Assembly: GCA_963971285.1 (NCBI GenBank)
Contig: OZ020254.1
Coordinates: 6,696,001 to 6,760,000, forward strand
DNA from: Astropecten irregularis
Taxonomy: Eukaryota > Echinodermata > Asteroidea > Paxillosida > Astropectinidae
Direction of reading: 5' to 3'
DNA: 64,000 bases
The translations under genes and the position numbers were made by a program. The first letter of the stretch is position 1. Each line of letters begins with the position of its first letter. Shown one piece after another: positions 55,301 through 64,000 of the stretch. Below the pieces are notes generated by a model that was not told the DNA's origin, did no database searches, and worked only from the letters and a program-made list of their open reading frames with translations.

Positions 55301-55779
55301 TTCGGTAAGTTTTGGGTAATTTTTTCTGCAGAAAATGATCTTTCAATGTTCAAAGTGGTTTTATATGACTCATTGATAAGTACCAATCAGATCCATGAAG
55401 TCAGATTTTGTGTTGGGATTTTGGAAAGTGGAAAATTAAGGACAATTCTATTTCAGAACTTGGCCAAAAAGTGTTTCGATCACTTTTTATTAACAAAGTG
55501 TCGTAACCCTAAGGTCCCAGTCCCCATGTCAGACCTAGGGTTACGATCATCGCAACTAGCGCAAGTCAAGTTCTCACCGATTGGAACGAATGGATTTTCG
55601 GCGGCTTTCTTCTTAAATTTCTCTTTAAATCCAAGCGTTGTTGTGGGTTCCCAGTCATGCAGCTCTACGGGCATTTGTGCAATATAAGAAAGTGACGAAG
55701 GGTTTGGATAACGGCGGACTTTCGGATCATCCATCGTCTTCTCAGCTGCTTGTGTAACTTCTGACACGGGGGCCGCCAT
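52334..55779 (-). CDS. HIGD2A: HIG1 domain family member 2A (2 exons)
   Basis: Mitochondrial inner-membrane protein of the HIG1/Rcf1 family, which in vertebrates and yeast supports cytochrome c oxidase assembly and respiratory supercomplexes. Exons 55779-55578 and 52512-52334, 381 nt, 126 aa (human 106). Exon 1 contains FKEKFKKKAAENPFVPIG; exon 2 gives GIFATTCALSIGLFSF, the family signature QRSQMMMRARVAAQAF and a second hydrophobic segment. Two membrane helices flank the signature as in the family. The splice joins ATCG to GT and restores Gly. The start codon lies in AACAAGATGGCGGC. The 3.07-kb intron holds a 2-kb foldback transposon only 18 bp from the donor. NOP16 starts 214 bp upstream on the other strand. 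Confidence 0.93.
52712..52769 (+). repeat. SINE-like tail with (ATT)n
   Basis: AAAGCGCCCAGAAC and GGGCGCTATATAAG form a short stem, followed by (ATT)n. The structure resembles the 3' tail of a non-LTR/SINE family; only the tail is recognisable. HIGD2A intron. Confidence 0.45.
53577..55559. mobile_element. Foldback (long-TIR) element in the HIGD2A intron
   Basis: 1983 bp with inverted arms of about 400 bp (53577-53976 and 55161-55559) that differ at only about a dozen positions, around a unique centre of about 1.18 kb. Outer ends are CTAGTTGCGATGATCG. It is flanked by a direct repeat CGCAAGT (53570-53576 and 55560-55566; 8 bp if the shared G is counted). Long TIRs and a 7-9-bp duplication suggest a Mutator-like or P-like non-autonomous element. 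No transposase ORF. Confidence 0.82.
55571..55584 (-). promoter_or_regulatory. HIGD2A exon 1 5' splice site
   Basis: CCAATCG followed by GTGAGAA; intron position +1 is 55577. The foldback element begins at intron position +19, so the donor itself is intact. Confidence 0.85.
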
Positions 55780-55993
55780 CTTGTTATTATTGAATAATCA
55801 GCTTCAAGGTCAAAGGTCAAACTTCGACAATTAGTCGGGTACACATCGGTCATGAAATACCCTGCGTATAAATATCACGCGAAGTTGGGGTACCGTACGC
55901 ACAGAAACAAATGCACACGTGCTAAAAATTTGTCGTTGCAGTACTTCGTGGTTATTACAAATTTGTAACAACAAATAAACACATTTTTTGAAA
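55780..55993. promoter_or_regulatory. Bidirectional promoter of HIGD2A and NOP16
   Basis: 214 bp between divergent start codons. It contains a nuclear-receptor-type direct repeat close to the HIGD2A start; TATAAATA occurs at about 55866 but its use is uncertain. Confidence 0.65.
55804..55819 (+). promoter_or_regulatory. ERR-type extended half-site overlapping a perfect DR1
   Basis: TCAAGGTCA (55804-55812) is the estrogen-related receptor consensus, and AGGTCA-A-AGGTCA (55807-55819) is a perfect DR1, the element bound by RXR heterodimers, HNF4 and COUP-TF. It is about 25 bp upstream of the HIGD2A ATG. Function is inferred from consensus only. Confidence 0.5.
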
Positions 55994-58900
55994 ATGCCTA
56001 AAGGAAAACAGTATAGTTATGGAGTCAACAGGCGTCGGCTGTGGAAAAAGTCCAAGAAGATGCCAAAAATCACATGGTAAGAACTAGATCATGGTTAATT
56101 AAATTGGGCCGCGTTAGGCCTAGGAATGGATTGACCAGCATTCCCTACAGAATGCTGGTCAATCCAGGGAATTGGGAATCCTGTAAGGCTGTAGGGAATG
56201 CTGGTCAACTCGTACGCCGACCAACTCGTACGCCCCAACTCGTACGCTAACCAACTCGTACGCCAACCAACTCGTACGCCACCGGCATACATGATATAAA
56301 TAGTAGCCTAGTTTGTAATAACGAAATAAATGACTTTTTTGAGGGAGGGCCGACTGGTTTTCTTTTTTTTTGTGGTATGCACCGTATGGGATTGGTACTC
56401 CTGTGTGAGAGGATCGTGAGATGTGGGGAGCTTTTTTTTTGTAGTGTGTAATAACTTTGGAGGGACTGGATATCCCTAGCCCTGCCATTCCAATTTTAAA
56501 ACACTCCCCTAAAATCCTACGTAACATACTTTTGCTTACAATGTTTTCCTTTTATTTTCACAAACGACATCCAATTCCACCTACAGAATGTTTCCTTTGT
56601 TTCCGTTTATTTTATAAAATACTGAAGAAAAAACGGCCAGAGTTTACAAACTACAGCCTTAATTATACGTGGCGTACGAGTTGGTTGGCGTACGAGTTGG
56701 TCGGCGTACGAGTTGACCAAACGGCGTACGATTTGGTCGGCGTACGAGTTGGTCGGCGTACGAGTTGTCCAGCTTCGGGCCTAGGCTACTTCTCATTTCC
56801 ATTACTACTAACGTTAGGCCTTATTTTTAATTAATAAAGTTGGTTCATCCATGTTTTATTCCTCCATGGTTCATCATTCATTTAATACTGTGTCTGACAT
56901 GAATGTCTGACATGAATGGGCCTTAAGGAATGTAAGACTGAACGCAGTTTGTTGCTTCCTGTGATGAAATACCGGTATATGTTGTGACAGTGGCAATTTT
57001 AACATTTCTGTCATTTGCAATGCACAGGCATAGTCTCAAAGCCTTTTAACAGACTTTCGTCATAGATTGTGAACACGTCGGAAACAAACAGTTAAAATGC
57101 CATTTCCAACTTCTTGATTTCATCCTATTTGTAGTAAGCCACTACAGGAAGCATGGGACGAGAGGAAGAGTATGGAGAAGAATCTAGCTGACATGGGACT
57201 TTCCATCAACCCCAACAAGACCATACCGATACCCACTATGAAGGTAAATAACATGGAAACTCATACGCACATGGGCAATTCCACAGTAATTTAAGTCACC
57301 TTTTAAATGACTTTGACCTATTCCTTGATCAATCATTCTTGAAAGACTCCAATTTAAAAACATCTTATTAGAATCAGCATGTATTCCAAATGGCTCCCTG
57401 AAATGCATACAAAAATGCAAAAACAGGGGTAACTTACATTACAATATGCACATTTTGGTTTCCTTGTCTAAATACAGGATAAATTGAAGTTCAAAGCATT
57501 AGAGGTGTCCAAAATAGAAACCAGTTCTGCAAAGGAGCCGCCCAAGGTTTATGTTCTGCATGGTAAGTATTGAATTTCTGGTTTTAGGAAAGATTATACA
57601 CTGTAGTTGACTTGTTTTGGTTTATTTTAATTTCAAAACACAGTGTGACATTACATTGTTTCATGTTTTTACATGTTTAAGGGAAACATGTACCTGTGTG
57701 TCTCAAATTTACCAAAATACCCAAATCATTGAAAAGCAAGACAATACCACATACATGACATAATGCTTTGAGTGAATTTGTGTTCTTGCATCATTTCACT
57801 ATGTTAACCTTGTGTTTGTACATGTGGCTTTAGTAAAGAGTGATGTCCCATTATGCCAAAATGTGCAATACACAGTTTTGTGGTTGTAAAAGGGTTACTT
57901 TGTGTGACCAATGATTTTGGAAAAGAAATTGTGTGTTACATAGAGACCAAATGCAAAAATAAGCAGATTGTGGTCAGCACTCAGGTTGGCCACAAAACAC
58001 TTTTAGTCACAAAAAGACTTTTTGTCTGGCCTATGGTCACTACCTCAGGTTGGTGCAAGATTTATACAATGTAGGCCTAATTGGTGTCACCTTGAAATGC
58101 ATGCTTTCTCTTATGGCCTGTTTGAAATGTAATCAGTTCATGTTCAGACCGGTATAAGTTGAACGGTGTGGAGATGTCTAATTGACAGGTTTTTCTCATC
58201 GAGATATTATAGGAATCCTGCAGTTTCATGGATTCAATTCCCCATAGCCATAGCCACACATTAAAAATTCAAAGCCATGTAGTTGGCAATTTTAATGTCA
58301 TTTTATAAATAGGGCCTATTGTTAGAGTGACATGGTTATGCATGCGCTCAGTGTTTTGTGTACCTGACCTATTTCATGCCCATATATTCTCTCTCTCTCT
58401 CTCCCTCATATGTCAGCACTTGAGGATATGGCCAACGTTCCTGTCGGTAGAACGATACGCATATCAAAACCTCTCATGAACTACTGCATATACATGATGG
58501 AGAAGTATGCTGAAGATTACAAGGTAAGGTACAACATGTATGAAGGGAACAAAAACTAACAAGAACATCAGTGGGGCATTCCAGAGGCCGATTTCATCAA
58601 ACTTACGACGCGTCGCAGAGTTAAGACGCATCCTTTCTCTATGGACTCACCGCATAGATGCGACGCGTCGCAGCTAGGACGGGTCGCAAATCGAGTTGCG
58701 ACGCGTCGCGGAGCTTTATGAAATCGGCCCCAGCAAACATGTACCATTCTGCAGTTATTAAATATGACTCCTAAGTTTGACAATATCTTCATTCTAAATG
58801 GGGTGCATAATACAATAGTATTGACACAATTTTTTTGAGTGGCGCCCTCTTTTGATTAAAAAAGAACATGCGGTGGTGTCAGTGTATTATTTTCTACGTG

Positions 58901-59230
58901 TTGCCAAATCATCTTTTATTGAAAGTCTGAAAGTATCATGAGACATAAAATGCCTATGAAGGAAAAGGCCCCAAAGAACTGCATTGTATCGGTCATACAC
59001 AGAGGTTATGTCAGTTAGTTGGCACATGTGTACCGTACGTTGACCTCCTATGTGCCTGTCATTATCCTTTCCAGGCAATGGCACGCGATCCAGCAAACTA
59101 CTACCAGGACACACCCAAACAGATCTCCAAGAAGATCAGATTATTCAAGAGCATACCGGAGCAGTACGGCCCCTACCTCGAAGGACAGTCATCAGAGGGC
59201 AACACAAAGGAGGGTATGGACACCAGTTGA
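55994..59230 (+). CDS. NOP16: Nucleolar protein 16 (5 exons)
   Basis: Nucleolar factor for 60S ribosomal subunit biogenesis. Exons 55994-56076, 57135-57243, 57478-57562, 58417-58523 and 59075-59230, 540 nt, 179 aa (human 178). The basic N-terminus reads YGVNRRRLWKKSKK; then EAWDERKSMEKNLADMGLSI, YMMEKYAEDYKAMARD and NYYQDTPKQISKKI, all aligning with the human protein over its length. Intron phases keep frame throughout. The exon 4 acceptor is preceded by a CT-rich tract. Intron 1 holds a tandem-array-TIR element, intron 2 a GTAAGTTACC MITE and intron 4 a foldback MITE. Confidence 0.94.
56206..56768. mobile_element. Element with 16-bp tandem arrays as inverted termini (member 2)
   Basis: In NOP16 intron 1. 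The left arm is five units of CAACTCGTACGCCAAC (56206-56282); the right arm is six inverted units (56671-56768). It shares the 16-bp period and the CAACTCG core with the element at 24929, but the other 9 bases of the unit differ. Just outside lie GCTGGT and, inverted, GCTGGA. No target duplication was resolved. The centre of about 390 bp lacks a convincing ORF. Confidence 0.65.
57275..57445. repeat. MITE with GTAAGTTACC termini (copy 3), NOP16 intron 2
   Basis: GTAATTTAAGTCACC at the left and GGTAACTTACATTAC at the right, with CTATTCCTTGATCAATCATT inside. Its end is about 30 bp from the exon 3 acceptor. Confidence 0.75.
58583..58733. repeat. Foldback MITE with ACGCGTCGC repeats, NOP16 intron 4
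   Basis: AGGCCGATTTCATCAAA at the left faces TTTATGAAATCGGCCCC at the right; GCGACGCGTCGC-type palindromes recur inside. Related at its ends to the GGCCAATTTCATAGAGC family. Confidence 0.75.
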
Positions 59231-59340
59231 TCTACGTTTCCCAAGCCCTTTCCATCTCTGTACAGTGTTCTAGGGTTCCATGGCATGGCCTCCACTAGTC
59301 ATGCGTCAGGTCCAGCCAAGAAATTCTCTACTAACCATAT

Positions 59341-59543
59341 TGAAGAATATTGTGGGTAGCCGTGTCAGTCTATCGAAATAATAATCATGCCCCCTATTGT
59401 TTGATCATGCTTCATTGCTTTATACCAGTTTATATATACCCATGTTGATGATGCTTCACTTCATTACATCTGATGAAGTAGTTGTTACTACGAAAGCTTA
59501 TGTAGTTTTTCTCATAGTTAGTCTTTAAGTGCTACCCTAATTT
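59341..59543 (+). repeat. Short retroelement-like insertion in the NOP16 3' flank
   Basis: 203 bp bounded by a 14-bp direct repeat TCTACTAACCATAT (59327-59340 and 59544-59557), read as a target duplication. It contains CTGATGA (59470), a possible GTAG/CTAC stem and GAAA (59492), resembling a hammerhead ribozyme core. Probably within the NOP16 3' UTR. Confidence 0.5.
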
Positions 59544-59557
59544 TCTACTAACCATAT

Positions 59558-60540
59558 ACATGCAATGAAAGTATCCTTTGTCCCCTTCAGCCCAGGATTT
59601 TTGATTTTTTGTTAATCAATCACTGGTAAAAATAGAAGTTATCTGGCCAGGCTATGTGTGCAGGGAGCTGTGTGTAAAGAATGGGGGCACACAATGGTTG
59701 AATACCACCGGACAATATTCCAAATTCCAAGTGGACTGTAATCGGTGGCACGCGTCTCTATTCAGAGCTCGCAGATTGCGGTCTGCTCGAAACTGCCAAT
59801 CTATTCAAATGCAAATCAAGGGGGTAAAATGTACCACAATGAGCACATTCTTCAGGATATTAAAAAAGGTTCATATTGAATATCTTTGTTCCAGACAGTA
59901 CCCCCATTCAATGTTTTGCAATGGAACTTAACAAGGAAACCATGAATATTCTCACGCCGTCGGCTGAACTGCTATCATGGTTATAGGTGCTTCCTGGGCA
60001 GAAGGGGTAAAGCAATTGAAAGTACAAATGTTGGATACAAGCATATTATCGACTGATGGTGTGTTGCATTATACATGAACTGTACATAGTCCTGTTGGAT
60101 CTTTTACTGAATGTAGTTTCTGAATCTTAAGTTGTCATTTTCTTTTTAAACCCCCTAAACCCCCCTAAAAAGAAATGTTGCTCTTTCATCTGAATCTGTT
60201 AAGAATCCTTGTTCTCTCATTCATGACATTGTTTTATGAATGGAATGTGAAAGGTATTAACTACTGTATAAGCTCGATGGATATTATTTGATTTATTTTT
60301 ATCATCAGAATGCAAATAAATTGCCCTTCTGTGACATGAAATACTGGTACATGTAATGGCTATTTCTGTTTTTAATTCTGGGTTGGTGATTTGGCAGATT
60401 TTATTATTCTGGGTACAACTTCACATTTCATTACTTTTGATGAAAGAGTAAATATTGAAAGAAGAGAAAGCCACAATTATCTAAATATCATGGATGAATA
60501 TTGAAATTAATTCGCATAGTTCGCAATATGTAATGATGAA
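59558..60540. other. Intergenic stretch downstream of NOP16
   Basis: No exon or RNA gene recognised. AATAAA at about 60314 could serve NOP16 polyadenylation. Confidence 0.35.
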
Positions 60541-62400
60541 ACATTTTATTGAAAGGTAAACAAAGAAAAATTTACTGGTGCGGGATACGAACCGGTGACC
60601 TCCTGAATACTGTACAGGTGCTCTACCAACTGAGCTATCCAACCCTACGTTGGTGGTGTCCCAAATAATGTAGTCGATTATCTTTGTTCTTTCGGCAGTC
60701 AGAAGCAATGAAACCATGCACATACAGCTACAGTCGAACCTCGTTAATACGAGGTCGCCGGGACTTACCGAAAATGCTCGTATTAAGCGGGGCCTCGTAT
60801 TATGCGGGATCCATATTTTGTCAACCGAAATGCACGTGTGTGCGGTACACGGCACATACAGCACGCACTATCCCTCTGGAAACCCATAGTCAAGTCCGTG
60901 TTTCCATTTTAGAAGTAATTTATACTTAATAAATTTGCTTGATAAATTCCATTTTGTTGAATTGTCACGTATGTAAAAGGGATTTCATTACAATATGTAA
61001 GAATAATAAAAACCAAGTAAATAAAAATAATGACGGCACGAAAACGACATGAAAATTGCGAGTGGATGACAGCGACGAACGTTAGCACCGCACGTTCAGA
61101 CAAGTTGGTTGCCAAACAATGTGTGCAGTATGAAGCAATGTGCACCAGCGATATTTTGATGGACACGAGAGGGCGCCTTTTTTAACTTAAATTAATAAGT
61201 GCGTTCGTGGTTTTTTTTTTTTGACGTACGGATTATTTTTTTATGATGTCAGGTTTTTTTAGCAGCCCAACATCTGTCTTTTTTCCCTCCCCTCCATGTA
61301 GCCAATCACAAAATTTGCTCTATGTCGGCATGCCGTGACCAATCAGCGGAAGCATTGCATGAACGAAACCCATGCTGCAGTTTAGCCACATTTATATCCG
61401 ATCACGTGCATGGTGACCATGTGTAGCTGTAACATCGGCCGATCGGTCGGGCCGCAGTCGGATCGTATCGGTCCGTTCATGGAATATTATTTTGTTCGGA
61501 TACATGTTGGCTACACTTTGAAGAATTTGTTGTGACCAAAATCCTTTTTACACATCATCAGCAAGGTAAAATTGTCTGCAAATTAGCGTGGACTTTGGCT
61601 TGATTTTTGAGAAAAAAAATGAAGAAGTTTTTCTCCTTACGAAAACGAATCGACAAAATGGAAGACCTCGCCGTTTTCCTCGGTCGGGTTTTGACTTTCG
61701 TGACAGCCAAAAAAAAATCACATGTGGATCACGCACAATAAAACTAAAATACGACGCGCCGTACATTGTCTCTTTTTTGTTTACACTTTCCACTGGGCAA
61801 GCCGCTGGTAAAACCGCAGGAGGGGATAATGAGTGGGCATTAGCGCTGCGGTGAATTTAGCTTTCGGTAACATTAAACAACGGCGAATTGATGGTGGTGG
61901 GATTTTTCTTAATCTGTACAAAGAAATCCGAAAATCGATTCCAAAAGAAGCCAGATAAAAAAATCCTCGTATTAAATGGGTTGTTTACAATGACTTTCAC
62001 GCAACTGGGTCAGCCCAAAACGCTCGTATTAAAAGGTTTTTCGTATTATCAGTGCTCGTATTAAGCAAATATTTCCCCATAGAAACATACACAACTCGGT
62101 CGGGACCGGCGTGATATGCTCGTCTTAACCGAGATCTCGTCTTAAGAGAGCTCGTATTAATGAGGTTCGACTGTATATCCCAAGGATTATTACCTCAATA
62201 CTCGCAGCAATGCTGCAACCTGAGAAACAGTACATGGGGGATCACTCAAAGAGGATGCGGCTTTATAATTAATATAATCATAAAATAACCACAAGGAAAA
62301 CTGACTGAATTATAACTATCATTGAAAGTTTAACAAAGAAAAATTAACTGGAGCAGGATTATTCTTTGTTCACCTTTCAATGACTTATAATTCAGTCACT
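60541..62400. repeat. tRNA-like composite element split by a pogo-like insertion
   Basis: Left part 60541-60730, right part 62174-62400. On the minus strand the head has the canonical D-arm GCTCAGTTGGTAGAGC and B-box GGTTCGTATCC at 60585-60650. The anticodon loop lacks T33 and the acceptor stem does not pair, so it is a tRNA-derived repeat, not a tRNA gene. The right part repeats AAAGAAAAATTAACTGGAGC, facing the left AAAGAAAAATTTACTGGTGC in direct orientation. Confidence 0.6.
60731..62173. mobile_element. Non-autonomous pogo/Tigger-like DNA transposon
   Basis: 1443 bp with termini CAGTCGAACCTCGTTAATAC and, inverted, CAGTCGAACCTCATTAATAC, flanked by TA on both sides (60729-60730 and 62174-62175). 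CAGTCGAACCTC ends and a TA duplication are typical of pogo-group Tc1/mariner elements. GCTCGTATTAA-type repeats cluster near both ends. The longest ORF inside (61588-61854) has no transposase motif. Confidence 0.78.
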
Positions 62401-63395
62401 GAATTCCCATCGAGTTAACAGGGCAAGAACTTGAAAAAAGCAATGGAGGTGATTGCCTTTTTTGCCTCTGGCCGTTGCCTTGTTGCCCCTTCAAAATGAT
62501 CAGATAGACACTTTAATTTCTCTTAATATAGAGATGCCCCTGGGCAAGGAAATAAATTGTATGTGTGTGTTAAATGAGTTTTTACTGAAACACGGAAGTA
62601 CATGTATACAGCTAAATGAGAGCACATTCAAAAAATGTTGAGAAATTAACAAATGTACATAGATGTTTATTGCAGTGAGTACAAAACATGGTAGTAATAC
62701 AGTGATTAAATATACATGTACATGTACTTGATTTGTCGACAAAACAAAACAAAGTAAAGTAATGCATGTAATACAAATTTAAACAAGCAATCATTATCAT
62801 GCAAATTTAAGTATAAAGTGCATTTTATAAAGAACTTCAGAATACTGTACATTGCTGTATGTCCAAATACAGGGATTAGCGCTTTAATCCATGATGTTTT
62901 TATCAGCTTTGGACCAATCACAATCATGAGGACAGACTTGGTATTGTTTATATTTTGTGACTGGTGCCTGAAGTAAAAAGACATTCAGAATTTTCACCAA
63001 TTCAAAAAAGAATTCAGTAACCACATTTTAAGATTTTAGTAATAAAAGTGAGGTATGTGATTGAAAAAAAAAAAGCAACAAAAACAAAATATCAATTTGT
63101 GTTATCTTACAAGGTTAAACAGTTAATCAAAAGTAAAGTCAAAATGAAAATACTGCTTTTGTTCCATAACTCTGATTTAGAAATTACAAAATTGAGAAAT
63201 TATTGAATAAATTGTTCCTAAACAACAGATTGGAATAACTCAATATGCTAGACACTTGCGTAAATTTAGTTTCCAACATTGATAGCACGTGTAAAAATCA
63301 TTCAAACTCGTTAGGATTTCCCCTTCTCAATTTGTATTCCCTCCAATAGCACACATTTGGACAATATTCCCAATGCAAGGCATTAAGCTAGTGTG
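62401..63395. other. AT-rich intergenic stretch
   Basis: No exon, RNA gene or inverted repeat recognised. Confidence 0.35.
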
Positions 63396-63658
63396 GTGGA
63401 AACCTGGGGCCAATTCCATAGAGCTGCTTAAGCACAGAATTTGCTTAAGCATGAAAAGTCTTCCTTGATCAAACAGGATTGCCAACCAAATGTTTGTGTG
63501 ATGTTTACTGCTATTGACTTGTATTCGGCCATTGTTTGCTGAGCATAACATTAACATGGAGTTTTGGCTGGCATACTGATTTTATTTAACAAGGTTTCTG
63601 CTGCTTAAGCAAATTTTGGTGCTTAAGCAGCTCTATGAAATTGGCCCCTGGTTCCACC
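63396..63658. repeat. MITE, GGCCAATTTCATAGAGCTGC family
   Basis: GGTGGAAACCTGGGGCCAAT at the left faces ATTGGCCCCTGGTTCCACC at the right; GAGCTGCTTAAGCAC and GTGCTTAAGCAGCTC lie just inside. No coding capacity. Confidence 0.82.
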
Positions 63659-64000
63659 TGCAGTTTGCAAGCAAATAAAAGTATTGCCAATGAATACGTG
63701 AACACCCTGTTTTTGTCTGTGCGTGGAGACAAATTTACAAGCCCTGTTTCCAAATTGATAAGTAAAACCTTGCATACATGCATTTTAATTGGAATACCAA
63801 AAAGAGCATAAATATATAGTTGCACACTATCAGCAAAACAACCCCCACCCCCAATAAAATAGAAATAAAAAACAAAGAAAATGTAATTAATTTAAGAATA
63901 AAAAAAAAACCAAAAGGATAATTCAAGGGCAGAGGTAACATAAAACTGAAACGCATTTATATAGCTGACAACTGCAAAATGTAATTGCAAATGATGTGTT

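Noticed and set aside
55103..55687. 194-aa ORF on the plus strand
   Set aside because: It runs through the right arm of the foldback element and antisense to HIGD2A exon 1. The mirrored arm gives a truncated version and no domain is recognisable.
59470..59500. Confident hammerhead ribozyme annotation
   Set aside because: Core boxes and stem II are present, but stem III and the cleavage-site context are not convincing, so it is reported only as a finding to test.
60585..60660. Functional tRNA gene on the minus strand
   Set aside because: D arm and B box are good, but the acceptor stem does not pair, the anticodon loop lacks T33, and the same sequence recurs in degenerate copies. It is a tRNA-derived repeat.
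61588..61854. Transposase remnant inside the pogo-like element
   Set aside because: The 88-aa ORF has no DDE or helix-turn-helix motif that I can see; the element is better called non-autonomous.

Overview
The window is eukaryotic nuclear DNA from an invertebrate deuterostome. The genes have many short exons with GT-AG introns, AT-rich introns packed with short transposons, and protein products closer to vertebrate orthologues than to arthropod ones. I infer an echinoderm, with hemichordate or cephalochordate as alternatives; the sequence alone does not fix the species. No operons, bacterial genes or CRISPR arrays are present.

Five protein-coding genes can be reconstructed, all with reading frames that stay open across every junction. 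(1) EDRF1, minus strand, 26434 down to 8489, 21 coding exons, 1510 codons. (2) PRADC1, plus strand, 26789-38767, 5 exons, 202 aa. (3) An ARL10-like small GTPase, plus strand, 41887-45258, 4 exons, 228 aa. (4) HIGD2A, minus strand, 55779-52334, 2 exons, 126 aa. (5) NOP16, plus strand, 55994-59230, 5 exons, 179 aa. EDRF1/PRADC1 and HIGD2A/NOP16 are two head-to-head pairs separated by about 354 and 214 bp, so each pair probably shares a bidirectional promoter. ARL10, HIGD2A and NOP16 are also neighbours in human (5q35), so this is an old deuterostome microsynteny block.

Layout: 1-1215 is a 35-bp tandem repeat. 1216-8488 is gene-poor with SINE and MITE copies. 8489-26434 is EDRF1. 26789-38767 is PRADC1, whose intron 3 holds a complete, apparently very young BEL/Pao LTR retrotransposon (29209-37247) with two 835-bp LTRs in which I see no difference, a 2068-aa gag-pol ORF and a 5-bp target duplication. 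41887-45258 is ARL10. 45259-52333 has no recognisable gene. 52334-59230 is the HIGD2A/NOP16 pair. 59231-64000 is repeats, including a pogo/Tigger-like element.

The accessory interest is in the mobile elements. Several sit at splice sites or inside each other: a TTA-duplicating MITE whose end supplies part of an EDRF1 5' splice site; a long-TIR foldback element 19 bp inside the HIGD2A first donor, whose arms carry an outward-facing splice donor; and elements whose terminal inverted repeats are built from 16-bp tandem arrays, one with a 9-bp target duplication. These last elements look like a poorly described transposon architecture and are the best candidate here for something new.
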